Shown here in pieces: positions 51,729 through 62,193 of a stretch of 64,000 nt of DNA. Numbering within the stretch: position 1 is the first letter of the stretch; every line of letters starts with the position of its first letter. The stretch lies in NCBI GenBank assembly GCA_041401985.1, contig JAWKTE010000002.1:219183-283182 (forward strand), in the 5' to 3' direction. The DNA comes from JACKHA01 sp041401985. Lineage in GTDB: Bacteria; Planctomycetota; Phycisphaerae; Phycisphaerales; UBA1924. The notes under the pieces are model-generated. The model ran no database searches. It saw only the letters and a list, made by a program, of their open reading frames with translations, and had not been told where the DNA came from. Made by a program: the position numbers and the translations under genes.

Positions 51729-54185
51729 ATGGCGACGAGCACGAACGAACAGGCCAACCACACCAGCAGCACCACCACAGGCGCCACCGGCGAAGACGCC
51801 CCGGCCCGACGCGCGATCCGCGCCGACCGTGCGCACCGCGCCCGCCGCCGCCTCTCCCGCCCCTCCCTCACAACCGCCATCGCGGGCCTGGCCGTCGCCA
51901 TGCTCCTGGGCACCCCGGCCCTCACCCCCGCCCTCGCGCAACCCGACGCCCCGACCTTCGCCGCCAACATCATCGTCCCGCAGTCGCGCGTCATCGTCGC
52001 CCCCGACGCGGCCAATCCCGTCCGCCTCCAGCGTGTCGAGACCACCGTCGACATCCGCGACCAGGTCGCCACCACCACCATCCGCCTCATCCTCCACAAC
52101 CCCTCCGGGCGGGCACAGGAGGCCGAACTCGTGATGCCCGTGCCCGACGGCGCGGCCATCCGCTCCTTCCACCTCGAGGCCCTTGGCGACGACGGTGGTG
52201 CCAGGCTCCTGCCACGCGACGAGGCCCGACGCATCTACGAGGCCATCGTTCGTCGCATGGTCGACCCGGCCATCCTCGAGTTCGCCGGCACCGGCATGAT
52301 CCGCAGCAACGTCTTCCCCGTGCCCGCTGGCGAGGAGTCGGTCCTCCGCCTGGTCTACGAGCAGATCTTGCCCGCCGACGGCGACCGCTTCGACTACGTC
52401 CTGCCCCGCTCCATGCAGGCGACCGACGCGGAGTGGTCGATCAGGGTCAACGTCGAGAGCCAGCGCGAGATCGCCAGCGTCTACTCGCCCACGCACGACC
52501 TGGTCGTCAGCGACGCCGGCGCGGTCATCCCCGCGGGCGGCGGGCGGGCCACGAGCCGCAAGTCGTTCGAGGTCCAGAACACCGCGGCCGGCGGGGCGTT
52601 CCAACTGGCCGTCCTCCAGCAGCCCGGCGACGGGCTGGGCGCGACGTTCATCACCTATCCCGATCCGCGCGTGACCGACGGCACCACCACCGGCGGCTAC
52701 TTCCTCATGCTCGCCGGCGTCCCGCAGCCCGACGACGACACGCCGCGCATCCCGCGCGAACTCACCCTCGTGATCGACCGCTCCGGCTCGATGCGCGACG
52801 GGAAACTCGACCAGGCCCGCGAGGCCGCGATGCAGATCATCTCGGGCCTGGAGTCGAACGAGTCGTTCGGCATCATCGTCTACTCCGACCAGGTCGAGAC
52901 GTTCTCGGAGGGCGCGGTGGCCGCGAGCCGCGAGAACGTCCAGCGGGCGATGGCGTACCTCGAGTCGATCCGCCCGAGCGGCGGGACCAACATCCACGAC
53001 GCGCTCGTCGAGGCCGTCCGCGAGCCGGTCGTCGAGGGCACGCTGCCGATCGTCCTGTTCCTGACCGACGGGCTGCCCACCATCGGGCAGACCGGCGAGC
53101 GGGCCATCCGCACCGCGGTGCAGGGCGGCAACCGCCACGAGCGGCGCATCTTCACCTTCGGCGTGGGCTACGACGTGAACACCCCGCTGCTGCGGGCGAT
53201 TGCGACCGACAGCCGCGCGACCTCGACGTTTGTCCAGCCGGGCGAGGATGTGGAGGCGACGGTGGGGCAGGTGTACCGGCGTCTGCGCGGGCCGGTCTTC
53301 GCTGGGCCGGAGATCGGGCTGGCCGAGCGGTTGGCCGGTACCCGCGGCACTGCCCAGGGCACATCGCGCATCAACGAACTCCTCCCCGCGACGCTGCCCG
53401 ACGTGTTCGAGGGCGAGCAGTTGATCGTCCTGGGCACCTACGTCGGCGAGTCGCCCATGGACATCAGCATCAGCGGGAACTTCCTGGGCGAGCAGCGCAC
53501 CTTCACCGCGACGCTCGACCCCGCCAAGGCCTCGACCCGCAACGCCTTCGTCCCCCGCCTGTGGGCCACGCGCCGCATCGGCGTGCTGCTCGAGGCCATC
53601 CGCCAGAACCCAGGCAGCGAGGGCAACCAGGAACTCGTCGCCGAGATCGTCGCCCTCTCGACCGAGTACGGCATCCTGACCGAGTACACCGCGTTCCTCG
53701 CGGCCGAGCGCGACGACATCATCACCGCCGGCGGGCGGCCGATGCCCGCGGCGCCGATGGAGGCGTGGCGCGATGAAGTGGAAGCGCGACGAATCGCCGC
53801 GGGTGAGCTCTCCGTGCGCGGGGCTGCTCGCACAGGCCGCGGCGCGATGAATCAGGAGATGAACAACGCCCAGCGAGCCGAGGCCGCGACCATCTCCGCC
53901 GGCGCCAACGTCTACCTCGCCGCCGACATGGCCCGACGCGAGATCATGACCGTCCTGCAGGTCAACGAGCGAGCCTACTTCCAGCAGGGCAACCGCTGGG
54001 TCGACAGCACGATGCTCGCCCAGGCCGCCGAGGAGCCCGAGGTCACCGTCGAGTTCGGCACCGACGCCTACTCCACGCTGCTCGACGAACTGATCGTCGA
54101 CAACCGCCAGGCCGTCCTCGCCAACCGAGGCGAGGTCTACCTCCTGCACCGCGGCCAGCGTGTGCTCGTCATCAACCCCAGCTAA
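51729..54185 (+). CDS. VIT and von Willebrand A domain protein
   Basis: An 818-aa exported protein. The ATG follows AAGGAG 6 bases upstream. A long N-terminus (basic, RADRAHRARRRLSRPS) leads to the signal segment TTAIAGLAVAMLLGTPALTPALA. The VIT domain (about 75-200) shows QRVETTVDIRDQVATTTIRL, GRAQEAELVMPVPDGAAI and IRSNVFPVPAGEESVLRL. The VWA domain starts near residue 346: ELTLVIDRSGSMRDGKL has the MIDAS DxSxS, with the Thr in SGGTNIHDAL and the Asp in LTDGLPT. The last 250 residues are of unknown fold. Relatives are inter-alpha-trypsin-inhibitor-like proteins; probably a metal-dependent adhesion protein of the envelope. A second VWA gene follows. Confidence 0.9.
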   Translation: MATSTNEQANHTSSTTTGATGEDAPARRAIRADRAHRARRRLSRPSLTTAIAGLAVAMLLGTPALTPALAQPDAPTFAANIIVPQSRVIVAPDAANPVRLQRVETTVDIRDQVATTTIRLILHNPSGRAQEAELVMPVPDGAAIRSFHLEALGDDGGARLLPRDEARRIYEAIVRRMVDPAILEFAGTGMIRSNVFPVPAGEESVLRLVYEQILPADGDRFDYVLPRSMQATDAEWSIRVNVESQREIASVYSPTHDLVVSDAGAVIPAGGGRATSRKSFEVQNTAAGGAFQLAVLQQPGDGLGATFITYPDPRVTDGTTTGGYFLMLAGVPQPDDDTPRIPRELTLVIDRSGSMRDGKLDQAREAAMQIISGLESNESFGIIVYSDQVETFSEGAVAASRENVQRAMAYLESIRPSGGTNIHDALVEAVREPVVEGTLPIVLFLTDGLPTIGQTGERAIRTAVQGGNRHERRIFTFGVGYDVNTPLLRAIATDSRATSTFVQPGEDVEATVGQVYRRLRGPVFAGPEIGLAERLAGTRGTAQGTSRINELLPATLPDVFEGEQLIVLGTYVGESPMDISISGNFLGEQRTFTATLDPAKASTRNAFVPRLWATRRIGVLLEAIRQNPGSEGNQELVAEIVALSTEYGILTEYTAFLAAERDDIITAGGRPMPAAPMEAWRDEVEARRIAAGELSVRGAARTGRGAMNQEMNNAQRAEAATISAGANVYLAADMARREIMTVLQVNERAYFQQGNRWVDSTMLAQAAEEPEVTVEFGTDAYSTLLDELIVDNRQAVLANRGEVYLLHRGQRVLVINPS

Positions 54186-54189
54186 TAGA

Positions 54190-54225
54190 GAAGCGACGAA
54201 GCGACGCAGCGACGAAGCGACGCAG
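54190..54225 (+). repeat. Tandem repeat, two copies of GCGACGAAGCGACGCA
   Basis: Two exact 16-base copies between the two VWA genes. Built from the same GCGAC units as the repeat inside gltX. Confidence 0.7.
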
Positions 54226-54287
54226 TGTTTGAGACAGCAACCCAGCACCCACCCCCGCCCCGCGCGGGGTTCCCCGAAGGAGTCCCC

Positions 54288-55577
54288 ATGAACCGTCCCA
54301 CCACCATCCTGACCCTGACCGTCCTCGCCGGCGCGGCCCTCACCCCCGCACTGGCCCGCGAACGCAACTGCCTCCAGCCCGAGCCGCGAACCACCAGCGG
54401 CCCGGTCGAGTTCCGGCCCTCGTCGATCGAACCCTGGGGCGGCCAGAACGCCCTGCAGAACGACCCGAACGCGCAGCCCGGTACCCAGCCCGACGCCGAG
54501 CCCCAGCCCGCGGCCACCGTCTCCCCCCGCGTCGAGGTCGTCTTCGTCCTCGACACCACCGGCTCCATGGGCGGCCTCATCGAGGGCGCCAAGCAGACCA
54601 TCTGGTCCATCGCCAACGCCATCGCCACCGGCGAGCCGCACCCCGACATCCGCATGGGCCTCATCGGCTACCGCGACCGCGGCGACGCCTACATCACCAC
54701 CGCCACCAACCTCACCGACGACCTCGACGCCATCTACAGCGACCTCATGTCGTTCGAGGCCGGCGGCGGCGGCGACGGGCCCGAGAGCGTCAACCAGGCT
54801 CTCCACGAGGCCATCACCACCATCTCATGGAGCGAGGACCGCGAGGTCATGCGTCTGGTCTATCTCGTCGGCGACGCCCCGCCGCACATGGACTACCAGA
54901 ACGACGTCCAGTACGCCGAGTCGTGCCGTATCGCCGCGGAGCGCGGCATCATCGTCAACACCGTCCAGTGCGGCGGCGACCCCCAGACCACGACCATCTG
55001 GCAGGAGATCGCACGCAGCGCCGAGGGCGAGTACTTCGCCATCGCCCAGGACGGCGGCGTCGCGGTCATCGCCACGCCCTTCGACGACCAGATCGCAACG
55101 CTCGGGGCCGAGCTCGGCCAGACCGTCGTCGCCTACGGCGACGCCGAGGCCCAGCGCGTCCAGCAGGACCGACGCGACCGGGCCGAGGAACTCGACGCCG
55201 CGGCCCCGGCTCCTGCCGCCGCCGAGAGGGCCGTCTACAACGCCAGCGGCGCGGGGCGGGCCAACCTGCTCGGCTCGCAGGAACTCGTCGCCGACCTGGC
55301 CGAGGGGAAGGTCAGCCTCGAGGACATCCCCGAGGAGAACCTCCCCGAGAACATGCGCGAGATGACCCTGCCCGAGCGCGAGGCCTACGTCGAGCAGCAG
55401 GCCACGCGCCGCGGCGAGATCCAGACCCAGATCAACGATCTGGCCCGCCAGCGCCAGACGTTCCTGGACGAGGCCCGTGCCGAGGCCGCCGGCGAGGGCG
55501 GGTTCGACCAGCGGGTCGTCGAGGCCCTGCGCCGTCAGGCCGCCCGGTTCGGGATCGAGTACCGCAAGCAGAAGTAA
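54288..55577 (+). CDS. Secreted von Willebrand A domain protein
   Basis: A 429-aa exported protein with signal peptide TTILTLTVLAGAALTPALA; GAAGGAG precedes the ATG. The VWA domain begins near residue 85: VEVVFVLDTTGSMGGLIEGA carries the DTTGS variant of the MIDAS motif, and later LIGYRDRGDAYITT and LVYLVGDAPPHMDYQND. The C-terminal 150 residues are charged and helical (ENLPENMREMTLPEREAYVE, RRGEIQTQINDLARQRQTFL), suggestive of coiled coil. It follows the VIT/VWA gene at a distance of 102 bases and may work with it at the cell surface. Confidence 0.88.
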   Translation: MNRPTTILTLTVLAGAALTPALARERNCLQPEPRTTSGPVEFRPSSIEPWGGQNALQNDPNAQPGTQPDAEPQPAATVSPRVEVVFVLDTTGSMGGLIEGAKQTIWSIANAIATGEPHPDIRMGLIGYRDRGDAYITTATNLTDDLDAIYSDLMSFEAGGGGDGPESVNQALHEAITTISWSEDREVMRLVYLVGDAPPHMDYQNDVQYAESCRIAAERGIIVNTVQCGGDPQTTTIWQEIARSAEGEYFAIAQDGGVAVIATPFDDQIATLGAELGQTVVAYGDAEAQRVQQDRRDRAEELDAAAPAPAAAERAVYNASGAGRANLLGSQELVADLAEGKVSLEDIPEENLPENMREMTLPEREAYVEQQATRRGEIQTQINDLARQRQTFLDEARAEAAGEGGFDQRVVEALRRQAARFGIEYRKQK

Positions 55578-55601
55578 CCGCTCCACCCCCCCCGCCAGAA
55601 C

Positions 55602-55730
55602 GCGAGCCGGGGCGTCCCCGCCCCGGTCTCTCTCGAAGTCCGCGAGCCGGGGCGTCCCCGCCCGGGACGACTACCCGGTCGTGCCCGCACCTGCAACAGT
55701 TCGAACCGGGGCGGGGACGCCCCGGCTCGC
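55602..55730. repeat. REP family-2 cluster (two direct units, one inverted)
   Basis: Units at 55602-55628 and 55642-55665 and an inverted unit at 55705-55730, the same arrangement as at 45211-45370. The second unit is slightly shortened. Confidence 0.8.
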
Positions 55731-55779
55731 TCTCCGGGGGAGGCAGCGGGCGTCAAACGCCGAAGAATGGAGTGCGAGC

Positions 55780-55803
55780 GGGGCGGGCCGCCGGGCCCGC
55801 CCC
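55780..55803 (+). terminator. GC hairpin before the response regulator gene
   Basis: GGGGCGGGCC and its exact complement with loop GCCG. It may end transcription of the VWA gene before the two-component operon begins; there is no T-tract. Confidence 0.45.
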
Positions 55804-55866
55804 GGCTCTTGGAATCCTGGTTCGAGAATCGCAGTCGGCTCAACCGCCGCGTGAAGGAGTCCCCCA

Positions 55867-56582
<716 letters not shown>

Positions 56583-56583
<1 letters not shown>

Positions 56584-59411
56584 TGGGCGGCTCGCGTCGC
56601 ATCACGTGGCTCGTGTTCATCGTCGGCGTGATCGCCGTCGTGGACGTGCTCGGCTGGGTCACCTGGCGGGTGCTGCGCCTCGAACGCGACCAGGCCCAGT
56701 CCCAGGCCGAGGCCACCCGCCAGGAGGCGATGGGGCGGGCCCTGTGGCGCATGGACTCGATCGTGCTGCCGCTGCTGGCCGTCGAGAGCGCCCGCCCGTA
56801 CTTCGAGTACATGGCCTTCTACCCCGCCAACCGCCCGTTCGACCGGATGTGGGCCCCGCCTGAGCCGGGCGATGTGCCCGTGCCCTCGCCCCTGCTCGGC
56901 GAGGCCGGCGACTTCGCACTGCTGCACTTCGAGCGATCCGCCGACGGCACGCTCACCTCGCCGCAGGCACCCGCCGGCGATCAGGCCCGCGAGGCCGCGG
57001 CCCGGGCGGGTGTCCCGCCGGTGCTGCTCTCCCGCGCCGAGATCCGCCTTTACGAACTCGACCGCATCCAACGCAGTGGCCTGGCGGATGGACGCGAAAC
57101 CAGAGCGCCCGAAACGCTGCTCGGCGCCGCGATTGAGCGCGAACTCGAGAACCTCCGCCGAGGTGCCGCCGGCCAGCGCGAGAATCTCGCCGCCACACTC
57201 CCCGTACCCGGCGACGACGAGGCCGTCGGCGAGGACATCACGCGCGCCGGTCGCGCGCCGGACACCGGTGCCCAACCCGCCCTTCCCAGCGTGGCGGCCG
57301 GCGTGCCGATGGACGCCGCTGCCCAGCCCAGCGCACCCAACACCGGCCCCAGCGCCGAGGCCGCCGGCCCGCCCCGCGCGCCCGCTCGCGATCAGACGCC
57401 GCTCGCGCGATCGGCTCGCGAGCAAACCGAGCCCGCCCCGCCCCAAGCGGGCGCGCCCATCCAGTCCACCGAAGAACTCGCAAACGCCGTCTACTCCACG
57501 CCCCCGTCCGTCGTCGGCGACGAACGCCAGGACTACGCGGCCCGCCAGATGGCCGTCAACAACGCCACACAGACCTACAGCGACGCCGGCCGCGCCAACA
57601 ACCGATTCCGCACCCAGATCGAGCAATCCCGGGCCGCCCAGCCGACGACGCCCGAGCCGACAATCGGCGCGACGCCCGAAACGCCGTCGCGTCCCGCAGA
57701 ACCCGCACCAACAGCGCGCTCCGACGGCGCATCCGAAGCCGTCCGGACCCGCTCCGCCGAAGCAGGCCAGCCGCCAAGCGAGCAACCGGCCACGGGCCAG
57801 CCCGCCGGCCCCGCCACGACCGAGGGAAGCCTCGCCGATGAGCGATCACTCCAGCAACTCCGTCTCGCCGGCGTGGCGCCGACCGCGAGCCAAGCCCGCA
57901 ACGAAGAGACACGCTCGCGTTCCTCGCCAACTCCCGCCGCACAACCCGACCCCGCCCGCGACGGGGTCCGCGCCTTCCTTGAGCACGTCGCATCGGCGAC
58001 GGGCGCCGAGACCGGCGCGCGCGATCGCGAGTCAGAATCGGCCGCCGGAATGGCGACCGCCTCGCCGAGCACCGCCGACTCGACCCACTCCCTCGACACC
58101 GCCCAGACGCTCAGCATCGCGTCTGCTCCCGAATCCAACACCATCGCCACTGTCCGTGCCGAGCCCCCCTCCCTCTACCAACTCGGCCAGCCCTTCGCGC
58201 GCGATTCGGACCGCTCCGCCTGGCTCGCCCTCAGCACCGCGCCAACCCCCTTCGACCCCGACGCCACGTTCGGTGTCGACACCCGCGGCGACACGCGCGA
58301 CGACCCCCGCGTCGCCGCCGGCCCCCTCGTGCCCACCTGGATCGGCGCCGCCGACGCCGCCGAGCCCGCGCTCCTGCTCGTCCGGCGCGTCACGATCGAC
58401 GATCAGGCCCGTGACCAAGGGGTCTGGATCGACTGGCCCGCGCTGCGCGCCTCGCTCGAAGCCTCCGTCGCCGACCTCTTCCCTTTCGCCGAAGTCCGCC
58501 CCCTCGCCGGCCCGCCCGCCGCCGCCCTCGTCGGCGACGCCCAGCGCCTGGCCACAATCCCCGCCGTGCTCATCCCCGGCCCACTCTCGCCCGCGCTCGC
58601 CCCAACGCCCTCCTCGCTCTGGACACCGACGCGCACGACCCTGCTGGTCGGCTGGATCGCCGTCGCCATCGCCGTCGTCTCCATCGGCATCGTCCTCCGC
58701 AAGGCCATCGACCTGGGCGAGCGCCGCGGGCGGTTCGTCTCGGCCGTCACCCACGAACTCCGCACCCCGCTGACGACCTTCCGCCTCTACAGCCAGATGC
58801 TCGCCAGCGGCCAGGTCGCCGACGAGGCCAAGCGCACCCGCTACGCCCAGACCCTCGACCGCGAGAGCCAGCGCCTCTCCGCCATCGTCGAGAGCGTCCT
58901 CGAGTACGCTCGCCTCGGGCGCCGCAGCGGCGCCGCCACCATGCAGCGCACCACCGCCGCCGAACTCATCGACCGCGTCCGCCCCACCCTCCTCGGCCGC
59001 GCCGAACGCGCCGGCATGACGATCGAACTCCCGTCCGCCGAGGCTCTCCCCGCCGCCTCCGTCCGCGCCGACGCCGACCGTGTCGAACGCATCCTGCTCA
59101 ACCTCGTCGACAACGCCTGCAAGTACGCCTGCGACGCCGACGACAAACGCATCGAACTCACCGCCGCAGCCCGCGATGGACGCCTCCTGCTCACCGTCCG
59201 CGACCGGGGGCCCGGCGTTCCCACCGCCGAACGCGCCCGCATCTTCGCCGCCTTCCACCGCGCCAAGCACCACGAGGCAAGCCCCAGCCCGGGCCTGGGC
59301 CTGGGTCTGGCCCTCTCCCGGGGCCTCGCCCGCGAGATGAACGGCGACCTGCGCCTGCTCGACGAACCCACCGGCGCGGCCTTCGAACTCTCGCTGCCCC
59401 TCACGCCATAA
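56583..59411 (+). CDS. Sensor histidine kinase with a long low-complexity sensor region
   Basis: A 942-aa membrane kinase. A membrane helix at residues 9-29 (WLVFIVGVIAVVDVLGWVTW) and another at about 684-704 (TTLLVGWIAVAIAVVSIGIVL) enclose some 650 periplasmic residues. Residues 190-530 of these are rich in Ala, Pro, Thr, Glu and Gln and look disordered. The kinase core is standard: H724 in VTHELRTPLTTFRLYS, N-box LLNLVDNACKYA, G-boxes VRDRGPGVP and GLGLGLALSRGLARE. The ATG overlaps the regulator stop. The stimulus is unknown; the spacer is far longer than in ordinary sensors. Confidence 0.93.
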
Positions 59412-59430
59412 CGCGTACGCCCACGGGTGG

Positions 59431-59456
59431 CACGCCCACGCGCAGCGCGGGCGTGG
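59431..59456 (+). terminator. Imperfect hairpin downstream of the histidine kinase
   Basis: CACGCCC pairs with GGGCGTG around a GC-rich centre, 20 bases after the stop. It is followed at 59496-59530 by a short tandem of CTCGATGC units. Confidence 0.4.
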
Positions 59457-59587
59457 CGAACACCCCATGCGTGCCAGCCCACAGGTGTCGCTGACTCGAT
59501 GCCTCGATGCCTCTTGCCTCGATGCCTTCCCCTCAATCATCTCCCCCGCGCCCACATCGCAAGCACCCCCTCCCGCCCGCCTCCCTC

Positions 59588-59593
59588 TACACT
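59588..59593 (+). promoter_or_regulatory. -10-like TACACT 7 bases before the start of the membrane protein gene
   Basis: With a normal spacing the transcript would begin at or next to the ATG at 59601, giving a leaderless message; no Shine-Dalgarno is present. No -35 element is visible. Confidence 0.4.
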
Positions 59594-59600
59594 CGCCCCC

Positions 59601-60872
59601 ATGCCCACCGCGCCGCCCATCGCGGCTCCCATCGCCCCCCGCATCGCGTGGCCACGCGCCATCACCTGGGGCGCGTTCCTGGCCTGCTCCTGGACGTGGT
59701 GCATCGGCATGTTCCTGCCGATCCTGCTCGTCCGGGACCTCGGCGCCGCCGGCTGGTGGGCCTTCGCTATCCCCAACTGTGTCGGAGCCGCGGCCATGGG
59801 CTGGGTCCTCCGCTCCCCACGCGCCGCCTCGGCCCTCCGCCAGAACCACGCCGCAGCCTGCCGCCTCTTCAGCATCGTCACCATCGCCTTCCATGCCTAC
59901 TGGCTCGCCTGGCTCGGCGGCTCGGTCCTCCCGCTCGAACCGCTGCTTGCCGCCATCCTCGGCGCCGTCGGCGTCCTCGCGGGCGCGATCGCCCTGCGCG
60001 AGAACATCCGCTGGCTCGCCGCCATCCTCTGGCTCGCCTCGGCCGCGATCCTCGCCATCGTCCTCGCATCGCGCCCGGGCTCGATCGCGACCGACCTCTC
60101 GGCACCGGGCGCGCTCCCTCCGACCGACATCCTCTTCCTCGCCCCCGTCTGCGTCTTCGGCTTCGCGCTGTGCCCCTACCTCGACCTCACCTTCCTCCGT
60201 GTCCGCCGCCTGTGCGATGGCCCGACCGCCCCCGCCGCGTTCACCGTCGGCTTCCTCATCCTGTTCGCGAGCATGGTCGTCCTCACGCTCGCCTACGCGC
60301 CGATGCTCGACGCCGCCATCCTGTCGAAGCCGCTCCTGGAACGCCCCCTCTGGGCGATCCTCGCCACGATCCACATCACCCTCCAGGCCGCGTTCACCAT
60401 CGGCGTCCACCTCCTCGAACTCGCGACACCCACCCGTGCCACGACCTTCGCGGCCCTGGGCGAAGGTCGTGCCCATCAACCCGACGCTCCCAACAACAAC
60501 GACAGCCCCCAACCCACATCCATCCCCCTCGAACGAACCCTCCTCCTCACCTCCATCCTCCTCGCCGGCCTCCTCGGCGCCGCCTCCCAGCGCTGGCCAT
60601 CGCTCGCCTCCCTCCAGGCCGGCGAGGTCGGCTACCGCGTCCTCATGTCCTTCTACGGCCTGGTCTTCCCAGCATACGTCTGGATCTGCATCATCCCGCG
60701 CCGCCGCCCGCCCGCGCCCCGCGCGGCCCTGGCCACCTGCCTCATCGCTATCGCCCTCGCCGCGCCCTGCTACGCCCTCGGCTTCCTCTGGCGCGATTCC
60801 ATCTGGCTCGCCCCCGGCCTGCTCATCGTCCTCCTTGCCCGCCTCGTCCCGGCAAACCGCACCCCCGCCTAG
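59601..60872 (+). CDS. Polytopic membrane protein of unknown function
   Basis: A 423-aa protein with about ten hydrophobic segments, for example WGAFLACSWTWCIGMFLPIL, LLAAILGAVGVLAGAIAL, ILFLAPVCVFGFALCPYLDL, AFTVGFLILFASMVVLTLAY and a last one before the C-terminus. A hydrophilic loop (about residues 282-312) is encoded partly by a perfect inverted repeat (60440-60471). I cannot assign it to a transporter family. It ends 8 bases before the sulfotransferase gene, so the two are probably one transcript. Confidence 0.8.
   Translation: MPTAPPIAAPIAPRIAWPRAITWGAFLACSWTWCIGMFLPILLVRDLGAAGWWAFAIPNCVGAAAMGWVLRSPRAASALRQNHAAACRLFSIVTIAFHAYWLAWLGGSVLPLEPLLAAILGAVGVLAGAIALRENIRWLAAILWLASAAILAIVLASRPGSIATDLSAPGALPPTDILFLAPVCVFGFALCPYLDLTFLRVRRLCDGPTAPAAFTVGFLILFASMVVLTLAYAPMLDAAILSKPLLERPLWAILATIHITLQAAFTIGVHLLELATPTRATTFAALGEGRAHQPDAPNNNDSPQPTSIPLERTLLLTSILLAGLLGAASQRWPSLASLQAGEVGYRVLMSFYGLVFPAYVWICIIPRRRPPAPRAALATCLIAIALAAPCYALGFLWRDSIWLAPGLLIVLLARLVPANRTPA
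60440..60471. repeat. Perfect inverted repeat inside the membrane protein gene
   Basis: CACGACCTTCG and its exact complement are separated by 10 bases. It encodes part of a loop between membrane segments. Confidence 0.6.
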
Positions 60873-60880
60873 CCTTGCCC

Positions 60881-61747
60881 ATGACCGCCGCAAGCCAATC
60901 CAACGCGCCCAAGCAGCACACCCCCAGGGTCGTCTGGCTCTTCTCCCTCGCGCGCAGCGGCTCGTCCGTCGCCGTCTACTCCGCCGCCGCACCCTGGGGG
61001 CACGCGGTCGCCGACGAGATTCTCGGCCCCTGGGACCGCACCGGCGCGCCGTACCACTACCCCCCGGCCCAGAAGGACCTGGTCGACCTCTTCCAGGCTT
61101 CCGACCACGTGCTGACGCCCGACGTCCTGTCCCTGTTCAACCGGGTCGCGGCCGAACTCAACGCCGCCTCGGGCCGCCCGAAGGTCGCCGTCGACGGCGT
61201 CGCCCCCGAGGCCGTCCAGCCCCGCCCCACCGGCGTGGTCATCGCCAAGCACCCGCACCTCCGCCCCGGCCCCGAGGCCTTCCGCGACGCCTTCCCCGAC
61301 GCGCCCTGCGTCTACCTCATCCGCAACCCGCTGCACCGCCTCAACTCCATGCACGCCCGCGGCTGGCACAAGTCCTTCGGCCCCAAGCAGGACCTGGCCC
61401 GCTACAAGCAGTTCGCGACATGGTGGCTCGAGCAGCCCATCCGCCTCTCCTACGACCAGTTCAAGGCCGAGCCCCGCGCCTTCTTCCGCGGCCTCTACAC
61501 CGCCTGGAACCTCGATTTCACCGACGCCCACATCGACGCCGCGATCGACTATTCCAAACATAACTACCACGACTCCTCGCTCGAGATGTCCGACCGCGAC
61601 CCGACCCAGGGCGTGCTCAGCGAGACCGAGTTCGCCCTCCCCGCCGAGGCCCTGGACCTGTACCTCAAGGATCCGTTCATCGCCGATCTGATGACCGAGA
61701 TGGGCTGGTCGATGGAGCCGGCGGACTACGGGTTTGTGGGGCGGTAA
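60881..61747 (+). CDS. Sulfotransferase family protein
   Basis: A 288-aa PAPS-dependent sulfotransferase-like protein. VVWLFSLARSGSSVAVYSAA is the 5'-phosphosulfate-binding loop, and APCVYLIRNPLHRLNSMHARG the 3'-phosphate-binding segment with its Arg. ASDHVLTPDVLSLFNRVAAEL and later WNLDFTDAHIDAAIDYSKHN complete the fold. The acceptor is unknown. It begins 8 bases after the membrane protein gene. No signal peptide. Confidence 0.82.
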   Translation: MTAASQSNAPKQHTPRVVWLFSLARSGSSVAVYSAAAPWGHAVADEILGPWDRTGAPYHYPPAQKDLVDLFQASDHVLTPDVLSLFNRVAAELNAASGRPKVAVDGVAPEAVQPRPTGVVIAKHPHLRPGPEAFRDAFPDAPCVYLIRNPLHRLNSMHARGWHKSFGPKQDLARYKQFATWWLEQPIRLSYDQFKAEPRAFFRGLYTAWNLDFTDAHIDAAIDYSKHNYHDSSLEMSDRDPTQGVLSETEFALPAEALDLYLKDPFIADLMTEMGWSMEPADYGFVGR

Positions 61748-61756
61748 AGGCTGGTC

Positions 61757-62122
61757 GTGGCACATGGGGGCATGGAGATGGGCGAGTTGCTTCGGACCGC
61801 GGCGGCGTGGAACCACGGGACGGTGCAGATCGTTCAGTTCGTCGCCGTGATCCTCGTCTTCCTGGCGCCATTGATTGGCGCTCAAGTCTTCATTCTGGGG
61901 CGACCCCGCACCACCACTCGTTGTCAGTTCTACTTCACCTGCAAGTGCGTCATTCTTGCGATCGCGTGTGTGCTCGGCCTAGGCTCGATCGCGTTGGGGA
62001 TCCTGATGTTGCAACACCAAGGCGTCGGCTTGCGAGTGGTAGGGCTGGGGGTCGGCTTCTTCATCGCGGGTTGGTCCGCTCTCAAGGCTCCGCAGTGTGT
62101 CCCCGATTCCGGAGTGGATTGA
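61757..62122 (+). CDS. Small membrane protein, 121 aa
   Basis: A short protein starting at GTG (61757) with in-frame ATGs at 61772 and 61778 as alternatives. Three hydrophobic segments: IVQFVAVILVFLAPLIGAQV, CVILAIACVLGLGSIALGIL and VVGLGVGFFIAGW. Base composition is clearly less GC-rich than the genes before it. No family recognised. It follows the sulfotransferase gene by 9 bases. Confidence 0.65.
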   Translation: MAHGGMEMGELLRTAAAWNHGTVQIVQFVAVILVFLAPLIGAQVFILGRPRTTTRCQFYFTCKCVILAIACVLGLGSIALGILMLQHQGVGLRVVGLGVGFFIAGWSALKAPQCVPDSGVD

Positions 62123-62193
62123 TCTGGGCTGGGATGGCAATGCCACCCGCCGTAATACTGTATTAGGAACGCTCGTTGTTGTGAGGTATGACG

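Noticed and set aside
51486..54806. A 1106-codon open frame antisense to the VIT/VWA and VWA genes
   Set aside because: GC-driven shadow of the real genes: repetitive Gly/Val/Asp/Arg composition, no domain, no start signal. The same applies to long antisense frames at 7673-9976, 24334-26400, 20777-23368, 33721-36378 and 58032-60992.
60870..60875. TAGCCT as a -10 element of a leaderless sulfotransferase gene
   Set aside because: It includes the stop codon of the preceding gene, which ends 8 bases away; co-transcription is the simpler reading.
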